From positions 13,643,291 to 13,707,290 of the forward strand of contig NC_051135.1 in NCBI RefSeq assembly GCF_014839805.1: DNA of 64,000 nucleotides, given 5' to 3'. Of this stretch, positions 25,901 to 35,900 are shown one piece after another. A program made the position numbers and the translations under genes. The notes beneath the pieces are model-generated. The model was not told the DNA's origin. It did not search any database and was given only the letters and a program-made list of their open reading frames with translations. Positions within the stretch are counted from its first letter, which is position 1, and every line of letters begins with the position of its first letter. The DNA comes from Manduca sexta. Its lineage: Eukaryota; Arthropoda; Insecta; Lepidoptera; Sphingidae.

Positions 25901-27382
25901 AAGCTTGGTCTCTGCCGAGGCGTTTTTGAAGAAGAATTGCGATTCCGGCATGGGGTTTTTGTATGGTGAGCCGTTCTGCTATTTATTGTTGTGGAGAAAG
26001 GGAAATAATGACTTAGCTTAATAGTCCAGGAATATTAGGGGTTCATCTCGGAATGGAAGGTAGTCAGCTATAAACTTGTATATACCTTTATTTTGGTATC
26101 CTAAAACTTATCTCAAAACCTACTTATCGTAGGGTGTCCGCGACTACAGATTTTCCAAGGTCAAAGATAATAAAAACGATTTTTTACCTTTGACCTTGGA
26201 ATATATGTAAATAAAGATTTATACAAGTTTGTAGCTGACTATCTCTCATTTCGAGATTCTTGCTCTCATTTGACTAATATTCATGGACTATAAGTAGTTT
26301 GCTAGGGTTCATCAGTCTTACAACCTAGTCTGAGATATGATAGACATTCGGTGATCGGTAGGGTTTTCCTAACAATATGTACACGTACACCTCATACATG
26401 GTTCTTGACACATTATAGACGGCTTCGGGTTCTTGCGACGATAAGTATTTTGATGTTCGTAAATACAGATAATGTGATCGTGTTACGATTGGTTTCAGAC
26501 GCCGAGTTCGCCGTTGACGCCAAATGCCATCCGGTGCCATTAGAGAAAGCTGCTAATGATGACAGGTATACGTTATAGTACAATATAATGGCTGATTGTT
26601 CATCAACTTGACAATTAATATCATAGCCTAATTAATTGCCTTTTATTAAAAAAAAATACCTTTTTTTTTAACTGTTAAAATGCTACATGTGGGCAGCATA
26701 AATAGTATTTTGTTCGGTTCCTCTATCGGAAGAAGGTAGGGTTTTATTAAAAAAAATATTTTGATATCACCAAAAGTGAGTAGTCGTGAAATAACGGCCA
26801 AGCTCCTTAAATAAAGATAAAAAAAAATTACTCTACCGCCAGTTTGGGAAGCAGTATTCTCTAAAGAATGGACAAGAAACTTTAGTGTTATGGTTTGAAA
26901 TGTTTGTGATATGCCCTTAATTTGTACAGAATATTCCGGATAGCAGTGCTGGGGTTGGACTACCACGACATGACGCGGAAGACCGCGGTACCGCTCGGCA
27001 TCAACCAGTTCTACACCAGGCTATTGCAGCTTAAGGTAAACACTATATAAATTTGCACAAAAACTTAAGTTTTTATTTAATGTCACTCATAAATTTAGGA
27101 AAGTGCAATGAGCAAAGAATATGGTTTTCTGTGTTGATTGACGGTAAATATATGACAATAATTTACCCTGCTTTCTAGGATGGAGTAGAATATTAAAAGC
27201 ACTCCAAAGATTAATATCGATAAAAATAAAACCAATTCCTAGGTATTTAACGTCTAAAATTTCCCCCACAGGGCTACAAAGTACTACAGATTCCGTACAC
27301 AGAATTCAACCCTAAAGACAAGCTAGTGACGCGCGTGCAGTACATCGAGAAGAAACTCAAAGATCTCGTCAACAGCGCGTAG
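19984..27382 (+). CDS. FAST kinase domain / RAP domain protein, FASTKD4 (TBRG4)-like
   Basis: Ten coding exons join in phase: 19984-20140, 20579-20769, 21406-21633, 22076-22248, 23471-23696, 24750-24900, 25726-25965, 26499-26565, 26930-27035, 27272-27382. Together they give 1650 nt, or 549 residues. All junctions are GT/AG. Residues 1-50 are rich in basic and Ser/Thr residues (KFSCSSIWRLGTRAHVRKYT), as in a mitochondrial presequence. Residues about 115-420 are helical, Leu-rich FAST_1/FAST_2-like sequence. Residues about 479-540 form a RAP domain (IAVLGLDYHDMTR, LGINQFYTRLLQLKGYKVLQ, IPYTEF). FASTKD proteins bind and stabilise or process mitochondrial mRNAs, and the RAP domain has a nuclease-like fold. 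The assignment to FASTKD4 rather than another member rests on overall feel and length (human about 630 residues), so it is less certain than the family. The chosen ATG follows an acceptor-like TTAATTGCAG directly, so an upstream 5'UTR exon probably exists and was not located. Confidence 0.85.
20305..20395. mobile_element. 91-bp hairpin MITE, intron 1 of FASTKD4-like gene
   Basis: Ends AGGCTGGCTTGCACAA and TTGTGCAAGCCAACTT are inverted repeats, with TA on both sides. Too short to code. Confidence 0.7.
20975..21216 (+). mobile_element. Helitron-like non-autonomous element, intron 2 of FASTKD4-like gene
   Basis: Contains CTCTGTCCGTCTGTATG, ATTTCAATGAAATCTGGTAT, a TTATACTGGGAAAAG box and ends in GCGAGCAAAAGCTAGT. 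The CTAG-T end and order of boxes match the short Helitron-like elements common in Lepidoptera. The 5' boundary is approximate. Confidence 0.6.
21676..21838. mobile_element. Tigger-like MITE, copy 1, intron 3 of FASTKD4-like gene
   Basis: Flanked by TA. Ends CAGTAGAAACTGGTTATAAC and GCTATAACCGGTTGCACTG are inverted repeats. 163 bp. A second copy lies at 23958. Confidence 0.8.
22491..23364. mobile_element. 874-bp inverted-repeat DNA transposon, intron 4 of FASTKD4-like gene
   Basis: Begins CCGCCTTATTACAAAA and ends TTTTGTAATAAGGCGG, a perfect 16-bp inverted pair. Subterminal GGTTAGTACTGG/TTTAAAC and CCGGTAC/GTTTAAAC blocks repeat in both arms. AAG flanks both ends and may be a 3-bp target duplication. 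No transposase is seen inside, so it is non-autonomous; the superfamily is uncertain. Confidence 0.75.
23885..24595. mobile_element. hAT-like element with nested MITE, intron 5 of FASTKD4-like gene
   Basis: Outer ends CACTGTAGGGTGTAATTGAT and, inverted, CAGTGTAGAGCAAAAAGTAA, with many TAATTAC-type words inside. It contains the Tigger-like copy 23958-24127. I could not find a matching 8-bp flanking duplication, so boundaries are tentative. Confidence 0.45.
23958..24127. mobile_element. Tigger-like MITE, copy 2, intron 5 of FASTKD4-like gene
   Basis: Starts CAGTAGAAACCGGTTATAAG after TA and shares the inner words TTTAAATAAATGCATA and CGACTATCGGATATAGCG with copy 1. The right end is worn (TTTAACCGGTTTTCACT). 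It is inserted into an older hAT-like element. Confidence 0.75.
25200..25490 (-). mobile_element. tRNA-derived SINE, family 1, intron 6 of FASTKD4-like gene
   Basis: The minus strand carries the same blocks as the complete copy at 56811: tRNA-like head, GGAAAACATTGTGAGGAAAC, ACTAGGGCCTAAAGCC. Diverged and lacking a clear flanking duplication. Confidence 0.7.
26022..26290. mobile_element. PIF/Harbinger-type hairpin MITE, intron 7 of FASTKD4-like gene
   Basis: TAA on both sides of TAGTCC...GGACTA. Long imperfect inverted arms share GTAGTCAGCTATAAACTTGT with its complement, and TTCCAAGGTCAAAG pairs with CTTTGACCTTGGAA near the centre. 269 bp. TAA target sites suggest PIF/Harbinger. Confidence 0.75.
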
Positions 27383-28008
27383 TCATCCGTTTTGTACATA
27401 ATGTGTATAGTTGTATAAATTACGTATTCCTTCTTACGTAGATAATCAGGGGTATTTAATGTGCAGAATTATCGATACTTTTGTATTTTATCGATAAAAT
27501 TGACGACAATTTGTAATGCTAATGGATGATATGTTAATATGGTGTATAAAATCATTCTATGTATTTTATAAATGCAAATTTATCGATAATTTTGTATATT
27601 ATTCTATAGATAAAGTGTTATACCGTGTAACATGTTAGGCTTTCTGTGGTGTATTTATGTTGAACGAAATTGTCGATAATTTCAAACTCGAAATGGATCC
27701 TTATGCTTACTGTCCACGGAGGCGTAGCTTCATAAACGCTTTAAAATATGCCGTGCAGCTTCTACAGACCAGCCTATTGAAGTGTGTCCACGAAGCGTAT
27801 CATGCGTACGTTTAAATCATTTGTGACAATGCCTTTGAATGACGATGGTGTTATTTTGGCGTATCTATATGTAGAACGAAACATAAACTGTAGATTGTTT
27901 TATAGAAAGAGTAAGACTACAGAATTTATTGCAAAGTATATCACCACTATTACAAAAACGAAACATCAATATGAGAGAATGTGTTAGCCCATATGGAAGG
28001 ATTTAAAA

Positions 28009-28018
28009 AATAAATAAA
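28009..28018 (+). terminator. probable polyadenylation signals of the FASTKD4-like gene
   Basis: Two overlapping AATAAA hexamers about 630 nt downstream of the stop at 27382. The region 27383-28008 is AT-rich and without a convincing gene, as expected of a 3'UTR; a 67-codon ORF inside it resembles nothing known to me. Confidence 0.45.
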
Positions 28019-28159
28019 AAATGCACACGTGGGCTCACTTGATGTATGCGATGAGGCACTCGGCATGCGTCATGAAGTTTGATCTTCGCGACGCGGGCGT
28101 CTGTATCGCGTTATCGACAATTTCATAGTTTTTTTATGTAAGCTGCAAGTAGACGTACA

Positions 28160-28470
28160 TTAATCGTATAATGACGAACATGCGTCCGTGGTCAGTAGGC
28201 CTGATACAACTAGGAGACTCGTAGTTCCTGGTAGTAGGATATATTTTGTATCCGCCCGGATAGCGACCACCGTACACAAGGTGTTAAAACCTGCCATAAT
28301 GACCCACGTAAGTTTTTTGTGTTCCGGGATCAGCCTGTGTATATCTGGTTCCATAGGTCGGCATAATTATGTCGATGCCGAGGGATAATCATCTCTCGTC
28401 AGTCGATATTCTATTGGACCCCATTCCACTTACCATCAGGTGCAGTTGAATGAACCAGCCGAGACTGTAC
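28160..28470 (-). repeat. interspersed repeat family B, copy in 3' flank of FASTKD4-like gene
   Basis: Shares GATAATCATCTCTCGTCAGT, CGGCATAATTATGTCGA and GTGTTAAAACCTGCCATAAT with six or more other places: 38930-39015, 41458-41705, 45940-46075, 49380-49530, 50330-50515, 50755-50850, 62395-62635. Unclassified; probably a SINE or a LINE 3' end. Confidence 0.75.
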
Positions 28471-29084
28471 AAAAAAAAAAAATTATGGTAAGTGACGCCT
28501 GTCCGAAAAAATAGCAACGTCATCCATTTTTAAATACACGGTGCTATGTTATTGTACTGTGTTCGGGGCAAGATAGATAAAATTATCAAAATGCTAAGTA
28601 AAATCACTTGCTATCAATATTTATAATGTATTTATGTAGTTCCATTAGTATTTTGTTTCGATTCACGAGTATGTTCGAATGATTGTCGATGATTTTATAT
28701 GTACAAATTGTTATTTTTACATTGAAATGGTTTACTCAGTTGGTCAGAAATATTATAATTTATTTCTTGCAATCATGTCGGTCGGAGTGGTGTCGCATGT
28801 TCACATATTTTTGCATACTTACTTATTGCGAGATGGAGAGTGACAAACATGATATATTAAATAATAAAATCTTTTTATCAGAAATCAGACTACCACGTCC
28901 ATGTCATAATATCAATTCCCAAACCCTATTTCGCAAACCCATGTCGGCTGAAGCTGATCGGAGCAAAATTTGCATTTTAAGCAGTAGGGTAATTTCCTGT
29001 GCTTGAGTTAGTTTATTATTTTATAATTGTAACAAAATAATATGAAAAATAAATTCTTCTCTGAAATCAGAATCATAATTGGTT

Positions 29085-29420
29085 GAAAAATAAAGCAGTT
29101 GTTCATATTTGAAATATTGTTGTGAGCAAAAGTGGACGCGTGGTAGGGATATCGCGCTGTCCTTCTCTCACTCACGCAGCGTTATGGCTGGTGGTACTAG
29201 GTGACGTCACATTTCACTACCATGTCATTTGACAGCTTCCCTTTCCACCAAATTTCAAAGCTTTATAACTTTTTTATTATTGCGTGGATTTTGATTTTTT
29301 TTCAGATTAATTTTGAATGAAAAAAGTCCTCAACTATCCTATACTATTGGTCAAATTTGCACAGCTCTGCTCCTCTCTTATCTTCTCCGCGTGGACATGC
29401 ACCCGTATAAAATACCGCTA
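29085..29420 (+). repeat. interspersed repeat family D
   Basis: TCATATTTGAAATATTGTTG, CGCGTGGTAGGGATATCGCG, GGTGACGTCACA. Related pieces at 42810-43000 (same sense) and 63835-63960 (opposite sense). Probably a MITE family; it lies between the convergent FASTKD4-like and CA gene A 3' ends. Confidence 0.5.
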
Positions 29421-29574
29421 GGATGTATGTGATAACTTTGTTTTTGTTAAATTGTTAGCATAACTGCGCGAGTGTGAGAGCGTGTAAAGTTAATTTAATT
29501 TAAATAAATAATTATACAATAACGTGTTTTTTTTTATTTCGGGTAAAATTAAACAAAAGAGGTGGTTTTATATT

Positions 29575-29580
29575 TTTATT
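29575..29580 (-). terminator. possible polyadenylation signal of carbonic anhydrase gene A
   Basis: AATAAA on the minus strand about 410 nt after the stop at 29987. Another AATAAA lies at about 29533. Either could end the transcript; in an AT-rich genome the motif alone is weak evidence. Confidence 0.3.
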
Positions 29581-29986
29581 AAAAAAATACAAACTAATTT
29601 TCGTTATCGCGATTTAAGTCCTTTTGCCATATAACTGTAACAAAACATTGGGATTAATATATTAATCTGATTTACACCTATTAATTTGATTTCATACTGA
29701 GATTACATTATGACCTTCAATTAACACAATATTATTTACTAATTCCTTAGATTTTTAAATCAAAATCTGTTTTAAATCTATCTCTTTAAGTAGAATCTCG
29801 GGTCGGACAGTGTGATATGGGGATTTTCGTCGCAATATTCCGGAAATGCTGGTAGACCTCCCCTATTTCAAGGAATGGAACGCCGAAAAGCGGGTACCCT
29901 AGTTGTCTTTGCCTTACGGATAAAGCTATGATGTATGTTTTTTGTTTTCAAATACCATCAATAACATGTAAGTATGAAATATAGAG

Positions 29987-32900
29987 TTACCTTGTAACAT
30001 TCTTGAAGAACTCAGCAACGAGTTTAACAACGCTCTCGAAGAAGATGACGATTTGCGGCGTGTTGATGTGGCTGGCGGGCGGGCAGAACACCAGGTGATT
30101 ACTGACTTTTTGCAGGCTGCGGAAGTTGTGCCGACCCACGCCAACCTTGCCGAACATGCGGTACTGAAAGTATCAACAATGTATGTCCACACCCTTTATC
30201 CTTCTGGAGAAACTTGTCATCGTTGGCGATACCGAAGACAAACGTTCTAGATGCCGAGCACCAACCCGATGAACAGACCAGATCAAAGACTCGTCTGCCA
30301 CCAAGTTCCACAAATTAGTTGAAGATGTAACGAATAGAAAGCGGTGGAAATAAATAATCCGCTCTAGATGCGGTATATCCAATGATGACCACGATCCTCA
30401 GTCATGTGGGACCGACTTCAAAGATTCTCAAAAGGACAGATAGAGGCTAACTAATGCATTCATCTTCCTGTTTACTTTCCATGTTTTTTTTTGTATATAA
30501 TATTCCGTTCTGTGATAAGAGATGAGCGTGGCGAGTCGATGAATACAAAATTAAGATCAATATCGGACTTACAATTTGAATATACTCGAAATGGTAATGG
30601 ACTTAAATCTACAAATTAACATATAAAGGACACAAATTAATTAGAGTTTAATTTAGCCAATTATTTTTATATATATAGATAAATAATTAAATCACAGTGC
30701 CTTGTTTTGATTAGGTTTAAAGTTCATAATATCTTTGTATTATTTTTAATCATGACGAAATCAAATGACTGCTTTAGTCACCTATAAGTTTACATATCGC
30801 GCATCAGACTATTTGTGGCTAAAAATCAGATTGACGTCAAAAAGATTTAATCAGTTTCCAAATTAATAAGTTATTATTCATTGCTCATTATCCGTTAATT
30901 TTATTTATAATCTGTTTGGTATTTGGCTTTGCTAATTAGGTATTTTATAGGTAAGAAGGTTATTCGGTATATCTATAATATAAAAATGAATCGCTGAATG
31001 TCTTGCAAGCGCAAATCTCGGGAGCAGTTGAACCGATTTCGATAATTCTTTTCTTTATAATATTCCTTGAAGTACGAGGTAGTTTGTGCGGAGAGAAAAA
31101 TTAAAACATTGCCTAAAAATTCTAAAAACAACACTTTTCTACATATATTCCCATACAAAAGATTCTTAATAATATCATCAACAATTATGGATCTTCGCCT
31201 TACCCCTTTGAATCTTCACAACTTGACTATCCCTGGCGTTAAGCAAGATAGATGCTTGCTCCAGAGTCCAGACATAGTCGTGTTAGATACCTGCCCTCGA
31301 CGGCAGTTGTAAATTTACCTGTGCATCTGACATGTAGATCGGAGACTCGAATATTATCCAAATGACGACTTCATTGCACTCCGGAGACGTCAGCGAGCCC
31401 GCATACGTGAAGTAGTTGTATCTGTTTGGACTTAGAAGCTTCCTGCGAAAATATTAGATAGATAAGGCATCGTGTGGCCGTTGTAGACAATAATTACTTT
31501 CTTATCATGTTTATTAATAAAACTTATTAGTGTTGAGTCGGCGTGATACATATTATAATATCATGGATATTATCATGTAACCTTGATTGCGTCTACTACA
31601 ACAAAATACTGAATAGCACCTATTAGGGGAGACCTAGGAAGGTTGTGACAATTTTTACTTAAATGAACATATCTCAAGAAAGAAATATACCACGATTATG
31701 AACTGTATGCCTCATCATAGCTCAGTCCTTACCGTTTTTAAAACAGTCATTAAAGTAAATAAAAGGTATATGATTTCTGAGAAAATCCATGAAAACTGAA
31801 ACTACTCCCTTTGTCACAACTCTCCTAATACCGAGGTAAGTTGTGACAGGTACAAAGGTAAGTTGTGACAGCTGTGTTTCTGGATTATATTTGATAGACA
31901 AGTAGATTTACATACAGGGTCATTTTGACAACGCTTTACTAAATGAAACCACATACTCATCTACTTGGAAATAACACTTTACAGTAAGTTACTTGAGCCG
32001 TAGATGTAAAATAAAAAGTATAAGTTTCGAACAAAATAAATATTAATAAAAAGCAATTCCAATTTTACACGTCCTAAAGCTACTACTACTACTCTAAGAG
32101 AATTCGTCGCAGCGGCAACATCATACTTCCAGCCAGAAATACACCCCCATACACGCCATATTCGCATTAAAGTACAAAATGATCAAATAATCAGATAACT
32201 AAAACCAGGATTACTCGTGAAAATATTAGTTATTAATGTGTGATTTTTGGCACAATGTCAGCAAAGATGAAGACGAGTATGTGGTTTCATTCGCAATGGC
32301 AAAATGACCCTGTATGTATTATAAACAAAATAAACATTTTTTTCATAAAAATACTTTACTTATTTTTGACAGAATTATAAGAACTACAATAACATGAAAC
32401 ATTAACATAACAAGCATTAAATCTTTTGTAAGTATTTATGACATATTTATGAGATCAGTCGTTTTAAATTCAGTCAAAAATATTAATCTAGTCTGATAAG
32501 CAAAAATAAATAAATGACAGACATCGCAGCTCGCCCCCAGTGCAATCTTCGTGAGACCAGCCTCTGCATTTCAGACACTGGACCCACTTTGCATTTGATC
32601 TGGCACTGAGCTACACTTCTACTGCCTTCTCATTTTGTGCCAACATAAAGGCAAAATACTTAAATACTTCCCGTTTCTTTTAGCCCATTATTGGATGCTG
32701 CACATGTCAATAAATAATCGCATAATATATTTTCTCCGTCTTCTGTAAATAACGTATGACTGATATAACTCATAGACGGAGCCACATCAGTTGCATTATC
32801 TTGAAAAGCCTTTTTCTTCTTAATAAACCTATGTAAAGACATGTAGTTGAGATTGTAAGAGGATGCGGCATTTGGAAGACTTTGACCTCTTATTAGCAAC

Positions 32901-35900
32901 TTCTTCAAAGGCCAATTCATAAATATTGACACTAGCGAGGCCCATATCAGTCTTTGCGTGTAAATATACGGCATTCTAAAACAAAAAAATAGATAATTCA
33001 GCATTCAACATTAAACCCCATACCCAAACAAGTTCCTAACAAAAAAATCATTTTAAAGACGAATTTTAAGTACCGCATATTTTATAGGCAAAGTAGGGTG
33101 TAAGAATTAAATAAAACAAACGAATTTATACATATAAATAGAAAACAAACATTGCAAAAAGCATGTAAAACAAGGTAATCAGAAAATGAACTTAGCCTAG
33201 GAGAGTTGTGACACGCTGTCACAACTTTCCTAGGTGCCAGAAATCGTGACCTGGTCAAAATAATATTGCTTAATTTCGAAACAAGATCCAAACACAAAAA
33301 TACAGTGCCATGCTTAGAAACTTCATAAACCGCAAAATATAAGAAAAATTGCAAATCCACCAGAACATAATATGTATCGATATAAATACAATCAAAATTT
33401 TGATATAAAACTTACTTTTCAGTTTTTTTTCCATGCAGACGTCGTACTTACGAAACCGCTGGCCGTGCGCCACTGGCGCTTACAGTATCGAGTAGCGTTT
33501 CTCTAAAGAAGCAATCGTGCGCTGTAGCCAGTTCCCTAACGGTCGGAGGTTCTGAGAAATCGTCTTTGTCACAACTCTCCTCTGTCACAACCCTCCTAGG
33601 TCTCCCCTACAGCCTAGCATAAGCTAGCGTTAGATATCGCGCTCGTGTCTGTATGGTTTATTATTATTATTAATGTTAGTGTCTTTGTATATAATCTACT
33701 TATTATAATTATCTAGCTAATCACCTCCCTCTTTTTTAGCCTGTTTTATCCTTTCATTCATTTTGTATTAAATGCATGCTGTGACGAGTCGTAATTGAAA
33801 TAACATTTAGATTTTTGTTTGAAACCTTGTATCAATCAGGCATTGATATATGTATTGTGAGTTGTTCCTTATAATAAATAAACAACACATTTAACACCCT
33901 TTTTCAATAATCGTTCACAATCTCAATCTTCAGTCCGATTCCGAAAAAGGACCAATCAAAATAAGTCATTTGTAAACGTGTCAAATGTAACTTTGTTCTG
34001 ATTGGTCGTTTTTTGAGAAAAATCGGAAAAAACGATTGGGATCGTTTATTCAAAATAGCTGTAAGATACAAAAATGGAATTAAACCGAATAAAAGGTGGA
34101 AATCAACCCACGCACAATCAATCGGTTTTGGTAATGAAGTACTACCGCATGTAATGAGCGGTATCCTGCCCAAAATTTATAAGATGTGGGCCCGCGAATT
34201 CCTGCAGTATTCGATTTCCGCCCACATGCCAATAGAGACGGGTAATCCAGGATGTCGGGCAGACCACGACTAATCAATACTCTTATCAAAACTCACGGTG
34301 ATTAATGTTTTTTAGTTTTTATAGCACGTGCTGGCAAACATGATGTGTGTTATCTGGTGTGGAGTGATTTCGACTGCTAATTCCAATGCAAAAGCCGCGA
34401 TAAAACTCAAAACCTTATAACGATGTATCACATTCGCGTAAAAGTAAGGAATCATTATGACTTTCACTCTTTATAAATATCCATAATCCAAAGGTGCAAA
34501 GAAATATGGATGCGAGAAAAAGGGGGTCATAAGTATGTCATCAGCGTGGCGTCTTCCTAAGTTTGATAGACTCACGTTGGCGACTATCTCACCAACAGGT
34601 ATATTTTGTATTACTACCTATATACGAAGCTCAAAATTTACAAATAATTTGTATACACAAATATTCAGAAATCAAAGTGCTTAGAATCTTGACATGCGTC
34701 GTTGTCCCTATAAAATGTAATATACATACGTCATATCAAGCAGCACGCCGCTGAGCCTCTCTCCAGTGTTGAGGAGTCTCGGGATGGTCTGCGCCAGTTC
34801 CTCGGTATTCTCCGTGTCGAAGTCGTCCAGGTCACTTTGCACCTGTAAATAAAAACTTCAGTAGCTCAACAAATTTAAAACTATAAATCTCCCATACACA
34901 TTAACTTGAATTTAAACTTTTTTAGTGAAGTAATGTAGATCCTTTTTATTTTATATTTGCGAAGAAAATAATAAGTTTTAGAATACAATAATGTAGGCTA
35001 TTTGAAGTTTGGAAATTGTGCGGCTACTTATTTGGGTGACTGGTGACATTACTAAAGGAGTCCAACCTAGTGAGTAAAATAAAACATTATCAGTAACTAT
35101 GAGGAACTAAAGTTCCACAACATCTAACCGTAATAGAGATTTACAAGGGACATATCGATCAAGCAGCTTGTCGTCGTCCACTGCTGAACGTAGGCTCAAG
35201 TGAGCACCAACCATCACGGTCTTGAGCAGCCTGCATACTTGCCGCCTCCTTCAAGTCGTCGCTTTTTCAAGTCGTTGGTCCATCGTGTAGCAGGGCGTCC
35301 TACACTACGTCTACCTAATCGCGGTCTCCACTTCAGCACCTGTCTGCTCTATAGACCGTGCGTCCGTTTGCACACATGGCCGATCCACTTCCACTTCTAT
35401 GTGCTGTTACAATTAAATTATTTTTCGGATTTTATCGTTTTTATATTTTAGTATTCTCCCGACGTTTTGAAGGCTGCCAAGTCTTTGCATTTGTAATGTC
35501 TAATATTTGCGTAAACATAAGAAATCATTGTTCTATGTGCTGAATTTGCGAGCAACGTCGCTAATAGAGGACATAGTATTTTTTATTTCACTCACTTGGC
35601 AGAACACAGCGACGATGGCCAAACCATCCTTCTTCTGCAATGCTTCCATCACAGTGAGATCAGACCGCACGTGCACGAAGTGGATCTCCATCGGGTACCT
35701 GTAATAGCAATATAAATTCTTATTTTTTTTACAAAACTAAATCAACGAGTTGCGCAAGTCTCTTGTTGTTTAGTAACGCCGGCATACAGTAGACCGCATT
35801 TAAAACAACTAGACAGAAGGTTAAATTAGAAAATAGCGCATATCTTTATACTAAGTTCGTAACGTTGAGACATAAAAAGAAGAATTAGAAAAAAAAGAGA

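Noticed and set aside
25702..25969. Overlapping Arg- and Gly-rich ORFs over a FASTKD4-like exon
   Set aside because: Shadows of the GC-rich coding exon 25726-25965, whose own frame fits the spliced protein.
34013..34273. 86-codon plus ORF
   Set aside because: Starts inside an inverted-repeat element within a carbonic anhydrase intron and resembles nothing known to me.
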